Below, one piece after another: positions 8,643 through 15,694 of a stretch of 64,000 nt of DNA (positions are counted from its first letter, which is position 1; each line of letters begins with the position of its first letter). The notes beneath the pieces were generated by a model. That model was not told the DNA's origin and made no database searches. It saw only the letters and a program-made list of their open reading frames with translations. The position numbers and the translations under genes are program-made. Source of the DNA: JAGDZR01 sp049115695 (GTDB lineage: Bacteria > Bacteroidota > Bacteroidia > Cytophagales > Cyclobacteriaceae); assembly GCA_049115695.1 (NCBI GenBank), contig JAGDZR010000016.1:1-64000 (forward strand), read 5' to 3'.

Positions 8643-9409
8643 ACTAGATCTTCCTTATTCAAAAATGCTCCGACACCCTTTTTACAATCATCACTTCCTC
8701 TCATCCTGGCATTCAATTCTGCTGCTGTGTCCAAACCTGCCTCTAACGTCATCTCCTGAATGGTGGCAATTAGCAGCTTAGTTTTCATCATCGACTCACC
8801 CGAATTGCTTTTGATCAGATCTTTGGCAAATTCATAGGTAAATGACTCCAAATTTTCGGCTGGCACCACTTTATTAATCATCCCCATCTGCCTAACATCC
8901 TCAGCTGAATACAGCCTACCCCCTACCAACATTTCACGTGCGTGCCCCTCACCAATTTTGCGAAGTAGAAAAACGGAGACAATTGCTGGTATAAAACCAA
9001 TTTTCACTTCCGTATATCCAAACTTCGCTTCAGGAACAGCAAAAGAAAAGTCACAAACCGCAGCAAGTCCGGCACCTCCGGCAATAGCATGTCCCTGAAT
9101 CTGTGCAATAATTGGTTTGCTAAACTTATATATGCGATAAAATAATTTTTTTAGGTATTGAGAATCTTCAAGGTTCTCATTGTAAGTATTGGTCTGGAGC
9201 TTTTGAATATCTGCCAGATCAGCCCCTGCACAAAATGCTTTACCCTTAGCTCGAATAATCAATACACGTACTTCTGGATTGATTTCACACTCCGCTAACG
9301 AAGCATCCAGCTCCTTCACCAATTCAATTGATAATGCATTTCTCTTATTGGCCCGATTGAGGGTTATGAACCCTATTCGCTCTTTGATTTCCAGCAGTAC
9401 GTTTTCCAT
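8636..9409 (-). CDS. Enoyl-CoA hydratase/isomerase family protein
   Basis: This is a crotonase-fold enzyme that most likely hydrates an enoyl-CoA in fatty-acid or branched-chain degradation. The 257 residues show the N-terminal ITLNRANKRNAL, the oxyanion-hole segment KAFCAGADLADI and the second oxyanion and catalytic stretch HAIAGGAGLAAVCDFSF. The second catalytic acid appears as EVKIGF rather than the usual EvxlGl, which is within family variation. The start is fixed by the conserved N-terminus, so its first 65 bp really overlap the end of comEC. The exact acyl-CoA substrate is unknown. Confidence 0.88.
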   Translation of the reverse strand: MENVLLEIKERIGFITLNRANKRNALSIELVKELDASLAECEINPEVRVLIIRAKGKAFCAGADLADIQKLQTNTYNENLEDSQYLKKLFYRIYKFSKPIIAQIQGHAIAGGAGLAAVCDFSFAVPEAKFGYTEVKIGFIPAIVSVFLLRKIGEGHAREMLVGGRLYSAEDVRQMGMINKVVPAENLESFTYEFAKDLIKSNSGESMMKTKLLIATIQEMTLEAGLDTAAELNARMRGSDDCKKGVGAFLNKEDLVW

Positions 9410-11504
9410 GTGATAAATCTCCCTCTACTATCGCTAATTTCCAAAATCCATGGAAAGGTATGCAATGAACCCTGATAGGATTGTCATTTAATTCAAACAT
9501 CATCTTCCTAATCCACCAATTATTACAACCCGAAGTAAAAATGATTTCTTGCGTGTTCATCTGCTCCAGCCATTTCATCAAATCATCTGTGCGTTTGGAA
9601 ATTATCAGGAAATCCAGATTCAGTGGCTGCTTAAAGGACCGCTTGAATTCACCACCATTCAGTATCCCAAATCGCTTCCCGCGCCAATTGAACAATGTAA
9701 TCGGATCATCCTCCAGCAGGCTCTTCATATCAGAAAGAGTACCACCAATGCTTGGTAGTCCTGCTAATAACCGATAAGGGTCTATCTGATATTTCAAAAG
9801 TTCCATTTCATGCTCTTGCAAGTCAGAAACAAACAAGTGAGCATTTCTACCTTCAACAACATCAATCGCTGTTTTACCCTTTATCTCATAAATGAGTATT
9901 TGGAATTGATCATTGCTTTGTAGATATCGGGCTTGAATTGAAGATGTTGTTCCTATCAAACAAACTGCTGACATTGACAAAACAACGAATGAGCGATAGT
10001 TGATACCTGTAAATAAAAAAATGATGGTCAGATAAATCAGTACGACTTCCATCTGATCCAGGTATAACCAGGAGATTAAACTATTCGGAATGTCTTTAAC
10101 CAGCATTACCCCCTCATTCAATAAATAAATGGCACCACCTGTGATCCATGCAAAAATCTTTACCAATGGGGCGAACCAGCCAAAAACAAGCAGCATTAAA
10201 CCTGAAATCAAAACAACATAAGCGCCCGGAATGACCGCCAGATTGGAAATCATAAAATAGGTAGGGAATTGATGGAAATAATAGCTGGTCAACGGGAAAG
10301 TTGCCAGCTGAGCTGCAATAGATATGCAGGTAATGGACCAAATCAAATCACCCAGATAATTGGAAATGCTGAACAGCTGATAAATCAAGGGATAGAAATA
10401 CACGATCCCAAATACAGCGATAAAGGACAGTTGAAAGCCAACTGAGTAGATGTGATAAGGTTCGAAAATTAAAATAATGAAAGCTGCAAAGCCTAGTGAG
10501 TTGTAAATATTTGTTCTCTCGCCCAGTACATCCTTAACTGCTAAAACCGAAAACATGGTTGCCGCTCGCGTAACGGACGGAGACAATCCTGTTAACAATG
10601 CAAATGACCAAACAGAGATGATTAAGAAGCAACACCTAATAGTCATAAGAAGCTTACTCGAGCCAAATGCACGAAACAAGCCGTTTATCATTAAAAAAAC
10701 AATCCCGACATGCAAACCTGAAACCGCAAGTACATGCATAGCCCCTGCCGATGAATAGGCAGTTTTGATATCATTATCTAAATAGTCCTTAACACCCAGG
10801 ATCAATGCGATCGCTATGCTTGACTCCCGCTCAGAAGTAATCAGTTGTCTTAACCTTGCGATTGACTTGCGACGCAAGTCAATCGCAAGGTTCATCAAGC
10901 TAAACTTATCATTTATCTCAATGGCTACCTGATCAGTTGTAACAAAGCATTGACCATAAATTTGTGACTTACTTATGTACTCACGATAGTTAAATTCTCC
11001 AGGATTGAGTGGCTCGGGAATGGGTGAAAAGGAACTGGATACCAATATGTGATCACCATACTCTGGAAGAAACGTGACTGGCTTTTTGATGTACAAATGA
11101 ATTTTCCCCCTTACGCTTTGCTCTTTCTCAACCAATACTCTATCCAGGGTCACTTCAAATCGAAAATACTTGTCCTTCTCTAAATAATCGCTGGTAATCT
11201 CCCCTGAAAAAGCACTCACCTTGCCGGAAACGTGAGTGTAATGTTGACCATCGTTGAGATCACATTTGTAATAGGCCAATCCGACACCCATCATGAAAAT
11301 GAGACAAACTCCAACAATACCAACAAGGACCCTTCTGATCCTTCCAAGGATAAGTACTAGATAACATCCCATCAATACCCCACAAAAGATGATTGGATTA
11401 CCCCAGTGTTCTATCCAAAATTGATCATAGAAAATGATGCCTCCAATGAGTATCAGGCAAAATCGAATAAATGGAAATGGTGCCCATTTGAACATAACAG
11501 ACAT
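9345..11504 (-). CDS. comEC: ComEC/Rec2 family DNA-uptake channel protein
   Basis: This is a polytopic inner-membrane protein of the family that carries single-stranded DNA into the cytoplasm during competence. It has 719 residues: N-terminal helices plus a soluble DUF4131-type region (about 60-200), then the Competence domain with many helices and the motif HVLAVSGLHVG. The C-terminal ~200 residues sit where a metallo-beta-lactamase domain is found in other phyla, but no HxHxDH motif is visible; I infer a degenerate domain. A 41-bp perfect inverted repeat lies inside the gene (10852-10892). The last 65 bp overlap the enoyl-CoA hydratase start. Confidence 0.88.
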   Translation of the reverse strand: MSVMFKWAPFPFIRFCLILIGGIIFYDQFWIEHWGNPIIFCGVLMGCYLVLILGRIRRVLVGIVGVCLIFMMGVGLAYYKCDLNDGQHYTHVSGKVSAFSGEITSDYLEKDKYFRFEVTLDRVLVEKEQSVRGKIHLYIKKPVTFLPEYGDHILVSSSFSPIPEPLNPGEFNYREYISKSQIYGQCFVTTDQVAIEINDKFSLMNLAIDLRRKSIARLRQLITSERESSIAIALILGVKDYLDNDIKTAYSSAGAMHVLAVSGLHVGIVFLMINGLFRAFGSSKLLMTIRCCFLIISVWSFALLTGLSPSVTRAATMFSVLAVKDVLGERTNIYNSLGFAAFIILIFEPYHIYSVGFQLSFIAVFGIVYFYPLIYQLFSISNYLGDLIWSITCISIAAQLATFPLTSYYFHQFPTYFMISNLAVIPGAYVVLISGLMLLVFGWFAPLVKIFAWITGGAIYLLNEGVMLVKDIPNSLISWLYLDQMEVVLIYLTIIFLFTGINYRSFVVLSMSAVCLIGTTSSIQARYLQSNDQFQILIYEIKGKTAIDVVEGRNAHLFVSDLQEHEMELLKYQIDPYRLLAGLPSIGGTLSDMKSLLEDDPITLFNWRGKRFGILNGGEFKRSFKQPLNLDFLIISKRTDDLMKWLEQMNTQEIIFTSGCNNWWIRKMMFELNDNPIRVHCIPFHGFWKLAIVEGDLSHGKRTAGNQRANRVHNPQSGQ
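10852..10892. repeat. Perfect 41-bp inverted repeat inside comEC
   Basis: AACCTTGCGATTGACTTGCG, a single A, then the exact reverse complement of that arm. The arms are 20 bp with no mismatch. It encodes NLAIDLRRKSIARL in comEC, within the soluble region before the Competence domain. The RNA would fold into an almost loopless hairpin. Confidence 0.95.
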
Positions 11505-11599
11505 AATTTCATCAATCCGTTAAGTGTATACAAATAGTGCATCTTCATTTACCAGTTTTAGGGTACTTAAATACCCGATTTGAAAAAAAATAGCACATC

Positions 11600-11670
11600 A
11601 ACTAATTATTTAGTTGAAAAAATTTGTTTCTTAAAACTGAAGTCTTAGTTTTGAACTATAATCTTAGTTC
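11600..11670 (+). promoter_or_regulatory. blaI promoter with three BlaI-type operators
   Basis: A Bacteroidota-type promoter is visible: -33 TTTG at 11623-11626, a 19-bp spacer, and -7 TAGTTTTG at 11646-11653. Three palindromes of the form AACTA-N-TAGTT surround it: CAACTAATTATTTAGTTG (11599-11616, perfect), AAACTGAAGTCTTAGTTT (11634-11651) and GAACTATAATCTTAGTTC (11653-11670). The second covers the -7 box and the third the probable start point. BlaI/MecI repressors bind ACTA/TAGT-type dyads, so self-repression of the operon is likely. Confidence 0.75.
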
Positions 11671-11681
11671 ATTATAACAAA

Positions 11682-12041
11682 ATGAAAGAATTAACGCGCG
11701 CAGAAGAGCAGATCATGCAAGTCATGTGGCAACTTGGTAAAGCCTTTGTAAAGGAGATAATAGAAAAGCTTCCTGAACCCAAACCTGCATATAACACAGT
11801 TTCAACCATAGTGAGGATTCTTCAGCAAAAAGAGTTTGTTGGACATGAGCCTGTAGGAAAGTCTCATAAGTACTTTCCACTTATTTCTAAGGAAGAGTAT
11901 AGTCGCAAATTCATGAACGGCTTTGTTTCACGATTTTTTAGCGGGAGCTATCAGCAAATGGTTTCATTCTTTGCGAATGAAAATGACATGAGCGCATCGG
12001 AGTTAGAAGAGATTATGAAAGAACTAAAAGATAAAGAGTAA
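11682..12041 (+). CDS. blaI: BlaI/MecI/CopY family repressor
   Basis: This 119-residue winged-helix repressor starts ELTRAEEQIMQVMWQLGKAFVKEI, the family's typical opening. The N-terminal ~75 residues form the DNA-binding domain and the C-terminal helices the dimer interface. In the family, cleavage by a partner M56 metalloprotease relieves repression. Here the partner gene follows directly and overlaps by one base (TAATGA). Operators overlapping its own promoter support autoregulation. No beta-lactamase is nearby, so the controlled function may instead be envelope stress or TonB-linked. Confidence 0.9.
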   Translation: MKELTRAEEQIMQVMWQLGKAFVKEIIEKLPEPKPAYNTVSTIVRILQQKEFVGHEPVGKSHKYFPLISKEEYSRKFMNGFVSRFFSGSYQQMVSFFANENDMSASELEEIMKELKDKE

Positions 12042-13675
12042 TGATCGCATTTATACTCAAAGCAATTCTCGCCCACTCTGTCCTGTACTGCATTTACTGG
12101 TTGTTTTTGCGTAAGGAATCAGATTACGATATGCGACGAACCTACCTGATTGGTATGACCATTATCTCGATGACGATTCCCTTCGTTCAGATTCCTGTAC
12201 CCGAGGTGGCAATTTCTTTCGCTCAAAACAATCTACCCGCCTACTATTTGGATGAATTAGTTGTAGGTGAACAAGCGCAAGTATCCTCCAACAAGGAAAT
12301 ATCATCAATCAATTGGTCAATCATCGCAACAATTGGGTATTCTGCAATTGCATGTATACTAATCGGAACGATTCTACAATCGCTCATCCAGTTGCTAAGC
12401 CTATTCAAAAAATCAAAGTCGACCGTCGCAAATGGTGTCACAGTTCGACAGCACCCCTCTATCAAAGAGAGCTTCTCTTTTTTCAACTGGGTCTTTGTTC
12501 AGGATGTGCATCCGGCAATACTGAGACATGAATTGGCACATGTCAGATTATGGCACAGCGCTGACATTCTATTATTTCAGTTTACGCGTGCAATGCTCTG
12601 GATGTCACCTATCACATGGAGTGCGCTCAAAGAAATCAAGTTGGTGCATGAGTTTCAAGCCGATGCAGCAGCTACCAAAGAAGAAAATATCGATGAATAT
12701 CGAAAAATACTGATCAGTGCCTCGATGGCATCTCTTGGGTGGAACTTGGCCAGTTCCTTCCATGAGGGAGCCCTCACAAAACGCTTAAACGCAATGAAAA
12801 AAACACAAAAACAAATCAGTAAATGGAAGATCAGCATACTAGGTATGCTGGTGGCCACAGTAGTAGTTACATTCTCATGTAGTGAAGAAATGGACCAGCA
12901 ACTTACGGAACTAGCTCAAAACGCCAACATGGCGGTGAACTATTCAGATGAGGTGGTTGACAAGCTTGTCGAATTGAGAAATGAATACCCGGACAATACC
13001 TTTACGGTAATAGAGCTGAATGAAATTGATAAGGCCAAGATTAAATCCGAATTAGCCAATTTCAATATTTCAGCTGTAAAGCACCTGTCAATTGATGAGA
13101 AAAATGAAAAAGCAACCATCATCGTTCAGGCAGGTGGCGAAATGGATCAATTTGTCCATAAATCGCTGCTGTCAATTGACGGCAATGAACAAGTCTATAC
13201 TGTTGTCGATCAAATACCTGAATTTGAGGGTGGAATGACCGAATTCTACAAGTACGTGGGTAGCACCATTACGTATCCAAAGCAAGCACGGCAAGCAGGT
13301 ACTTCAGGAAGAGTATTTGTTCAATTTGTAGTAGAAAAGGATGGCTCTGTTTCCAATGTCCAAACAGTCAAAGGAGTTTCTCCCGAGCTGGACACAGAAG
13401 CTGAAAAAGTCATTGCCACCTCCCCAAATTTTCAACCGGGTAGTGTAGATGGTAAACCTGTAAGAGTCCGAATGGTGATTCCGATTGTCTTTGCATTATC
13501 TGATGACAATAACCAATTGTCAGGCGATGTGCCTCCACCTCCTCCAATGAAAGTTGAAGTGATTGATGAAAAGCCTCAAATACAACAAGTCAAGCTCAAG
13601 GAGATTCATGAGGAGAAAAGTGAAGAGCTTTCTCAAATAGTTGTAGTTGGTAAAGCTGTAGATAAAAAGCAGTGA
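12041..13675 (+). CDS. M56 metallopeptidase (BlaR1-like) fused to TonB C-terminal domain
   Basis: This membrane sensor-protease is the likely partner of the upstream BlaI repressor. It has 544 residues: helices at about 1-20, 34-54 and 91-120, zinc motif HELAH at 163-167 followed by a downstream glutamate in EFQADAAA, and a helix near 268-288. A long periplasmic region comes next. Its C-terminal part (about 390-485) is a TonB_C domain (YPKQARQAGTSGRVFVQF..), then a proline-rich segment (PPPPPM). Fusion of an M56 domain with TonB_C is common in Bacteroidota. How it senses its signal is not known from sequence. Confidence 0.88.
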   Translation: MIAFILKAILAHSVLYCIYWLFLRKESDYDMRRTYLIGMTIISMTIPFVQIPVPEVAISFAQNNLPAYYLDELVVGEQAQVSSNKEISSINWSIIATIGYSAIACILIGTILQSLIQLLSLFKKSKSTVANGVTVRQHPSIKESFSFFNWVFVQDVHPAILRHELAHVRLWHSADILLFQFTRAMLWMSPITWSALKEIKLVHEFQADAAATKEENIDEYRKILISASMASLGWNLASSFHEGALTKRLNAMKKTQKQISKWKISILGMLVATVVVTFSCSEEMDQQLTELAQNANMAVNYSDEVVDKLVELRNEYPDNTFTVIELNEIDKAKIKSELANFNISAVKHLSIDEKNEKATIIVQAGGEMDQFVHKSLLSIDGNEQVYTVVDQIPEFEGGMTEFYKYVGSTITYPKQARQAGTSGRVFVQFVVEKDGSVSNVQTVKGVSPELDTEAEKVIATSPNFQPGSVDGKPVRVRMVIPIVFALSDDNNQLSGDVPPPPPMKVEVIDEKPQIQQVKLKEIHEEKSEELSQIVVVGKAVDKKQ

Positions 13676-14094
13676 GAACTAGTTCTGTCAAAAACATGAT
13701 TGGCGTGCTAGGCATGCTGATGATGTCGCTCTCATACGGACAAGAGCAAGAGGATAAGCTCTATGAGAAAGTAGATCAACTTCCCCAATACCAAGGAGGA
13801 TTCGATGAGATGATAGCATTTCTTGCAGATGAAATTTCTTATCCTAAAACGGCTTCTGCAGCTGGCATTACAGGTAAGGTTTTCGTCTCATTCATTGTTG
13901 AGAAGGATGGTTCGTTATCAAACATTGAGACCGTCAAAGGAGTCGATAAGGCATTGGACCAGGAAGCTGAGAGAGTGATTGGGCTATTGTCCGACTTTAT
14001 TCCTGGAAAGCATCAAGGCAAGCTCGCCAGAGTGAAAATGGTCTTGCCGATTATGTTTGCACTTGACGAAGAGGATAGCAAAGGAGAAAAGTAA
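13672..14094 (+). CDS. Secreted TonB-domain protein, duplicate of the M56 tail
   Basis: This 140-residue protein has a signal peptide (cleavage near SYGQEQ) followed by a TonB_C domain. It closely matches the TonB_C domain of the preceding gene: VEKDGSLSNIETVKGVDKALDQEAERVIG against VEKDGSVSNVQTVKGVSPELDTEAEKVIA in shared positions. It lacks an obvious proline-rich linker and its anchor would be removed. It may therefore work as a periplasmic partner rather than a classical energy transducer. The GTG start at 13672 overlaps the upstream stop (GTGA) and gives a signal peptide with positive charges; ATG at 13696 is the alternative. Confidence 0.8.
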   Translation: MRTSSVKNMIGVLGMLMMSLSYGQEQEDKLYEKVDQLPQYQGGFDEMIAFLADEISYPKTASAAGITGKVFVSFIVEKDGSLSNIETVKGVDKALDQEAERVIGLLSDFIPGKHQGKLARVKMVLPIMFALDEEDSKGEK

Positions 14095-14118
14095 TTTTTA
14101 TCAAAATCTTTTGAACAA

Positions 14119-14155
14119 AGGCAGCCATTATTGTCATCGACAATAATGGCCGCCT
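14119..14155 (+). terminator. Strong hairpin after the blaI operon
   Basis: AGGCAGCCATTATTGTC pairs with GACAATAATGGCCGCCT around a 3-nt loop, with one mismatch. It lies 24 bp after the TonB-protein stop. The T run is weak (TTATT), so it may be a processing or attenuating hairpin rather than a full terminator. Confidence 0.65.
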
Positions 14156-14161
14156 TATTCA

Positions 14162-14391
14162 GGGTCTGCTGAAAAAGTCTCAGGTACGTCAGATGCAATC
14201 AGGCGAATTGATGATGTATTAGTATACCTCGAAAATGAGCCTGGGAAGCAGGTGGTGTGCTTGAGACTAGCATGGGAAATTACATACTTGTCCAAAAAAC
14301 CTTGTACTTGTTGATAAACTCAAGCTATGTGAATCGATCAGGAAGCACTAGAATAAAGAAAAATGCCAACGAAGACATTTTTCAGCAGGCC
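14162..14391. mobile_element. Probable IS remnant or MITE bounded by terminal inverted repeats
   Basis: GGGTCTGCTGAAAAAGTC (14162-14179) and GACATTTTTCAGCAGGCC (14374-14391) are imperfect inverted repeats sharing the core CTGCTGAAAAA. Such GGGTCTGnTGAAAAAGTC ends are typical of IS1182/IS5-like elements. The 230 bp between them contain no intact transposase. A short open frame is present but not recognisable. No clear target duplication is visible. This explains the gene-free stretch 14156-14402. Confidence 0.45.
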
Positions 14392-14402
14392 TATTTAACT
14401 GT

Positions 14403-14762
14403 TTACTGCCTTGCTTTCCAGCCTAAACCCAAGGATATCAACAAGGAAAACACGTAGATGAATATACCATAAAGTGTGGTGATCATCGCCACTTTAAATC
14501 CACCAGCTAACATCGCAGGTGAAATATCAACCACTTGTTCAATTGCTGCAAAAGCACTGTACATGCCAATCAACGTTCCCAGTATGCCCATGACCATCGC
14601 AAGCAATCCTGCCTCTTTGACCATTGGCAGTACCTTTCTCCCCTGATCGTCTCCTTTCATTACGAGCATCCCACTGCGTACAGCTAAGATGATCATCGTC
14701 AAACCTACTATTGAAATAATGCCCATAAACAATGGACCTCCCATGTAAAATAATTCAATCAT
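14403..14762 (-). CDS. MotA/TolQ/ExbB proton channel family protein
   Basis: This 119-residue membrane protein has helices at about 10-30, 49-72 and 88-112. The last two resemble the conserved channel helices of ExbB/TolQ (GLLAMVMGILGTLIGMYSAFAA, GGFKVAMITTLYGIFIY). It lacks the large cytoplasmic loop of full-length ExbB and has no ExbD neighbour, so it is a short orphan form. Its 3' end lies 11 bp from the IS-like repeat, which could have trimmed a longer operon. It is divergent from the LytTR gene. Confidence 0.75.
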   Translation of the reverse strand: MIELFYMGGPLFMGIISIVGLTMIILAVRSGMLVMKGDDQGRKVLPMVKEAGLLAMVMGILGTLIGMYSAFAAIEQVVDISPAMLAGGFKVAMITTLYGIFIYVFSLLISLGLGWKARQ

Positions 14763-14850
14763 TTCTTTTCATTTTTAGATAAAACCATGAAGCAAAGCTA
14801 TGATGAGCATTGGCTGTTTGTCAATGTAGAATCCGGCTAAAAACTTGTAG

Positions 14851-14862
14851 TTTGTCGACAAA
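14851..14862. promoter_or_regulatory. 12-bp palindrome between divergent genes
   Basis: TTTGTCGACAAA is a perfect palindrome midway in the 161-bp region between the ExbB-like gene and the LytTR gene. It could be a dimer-binding operator. No further support is seen. Confidence 0.25.
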
Positions 14863-14923
14863 ACAGTTAAAACAGCCAAATTTTAAACATTTTAGCAACC
14901 TAGTTAATTAGGACGCACTATCA

Positions 14924-15694
14924 ATGAAAATAAAATCTCAAGTCGTTTTTTGGATTCTTTCCCTAACAGGTTTGATCATTTTTTTTGGTCAAAAATGGAC
15001 CAGCTCTACTCATGCATTTTACTACTCTAGTATGTTGCTACCTGTTGCAATAGCAACTTCCTGGGTTTTTAATTCATTTTTAGTACCGAGGTATTTATTT
15101 ACTAAGCGGTATTTAAGATTTGTAATCTATTCCATTTACCTGACCATCATCTCCATCTGGGCATCATCCCTTATCGGACTGTTATCATTCATTTACCTGG
15201 CCAACTATAACTATGACAATCTCAATCCTGTAGTATTTGACATATTGGCTATGGGATTGGTGCTATACTTTCTGGTGTTCGCCAACTCCTTTATAATACT
15301 GGTTAAGATGCAAATGAGTGGTGAAATAAAATTGGCACAGTTGGAAGCGGATGTTTCCAGAAACGCAATATCGCATATTGACATTAGAGCCAATCGAGAA
15401 AATCACCCCGTGAGACTAGATGAATTAATGTTTATCGAATCAATGGGCGACTATGTCAAAGTACATACCTTGAATGACTCCCTTATTACCAAAGAAAAAA
15501 TTAGTTCCCTTGAGGATAGACTTCCGGATCAATTTATCAGGGTTCATAGATCATTCATTGTCAATGCGAGTATGATACAATCCTACACCCGGGAATCCAT
15601 TACTTTAACTGATCATGAAATACCGGTCAGCCGAAAATACAAAACAAAAACATTAGATTATTTGAGTAAGCTGGCGGCTGAAACACCGCGATAA
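14924..15694 (+). CDS. Membrane-bound LytTR family transcriptional regulator
   Basis: The 256 residues hold four membrane helices (about 8-25, 36-54, 65-92, 105-128), a linker, and a LytTR DNA-binding domain (about 162-253: ELMFIESMGDYVKVHT, then FIRVHRSFIVN). There is no receiver domain, so the membrane part probably receives the signal directly. Its 3' end overlaps the convergent hybrid kinase by 37 bp, so the two mRNAs would be partly complementary. Confidence 0.88.
   Translation: MKIKSQVVFWILSLTGLIIFFGQKWTSSTHAFYYSSMLLPVAIATSWVFNSFLVPRYLFTKRYLRFVIYSIYLTIISIWASSLIGLLSFIYLANYNYDNLNPVVFDILAMGLVLYFLVFANSFIILVKMQMSGEIKLAQLEADVSRNAISHIDIRANRENHPVRLDELMFIESMGDYVKVHTLNDSLITKEKISSLEDRLPDQFIRVHRSFIVNASMIQSYTRESITLTDHEIPVSRKYKTKTLDYLSKLAAETPR

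Noticed and set aside
11682..14094. Beta-lactam resistance operon
   Set aside because: BlaI and an M56 protease are present, but no beta-lactamase or PBP gene is adjacent, and the sensor carries a TonB_C domain instead of a penicillin-binding sensor.
14257..14457. 66-residue frame inside the IS-like segment
   Set aside because: It is antisense to the ExbB-like gene at its end, has no recognisable domain, and spans the right terminal repeat.
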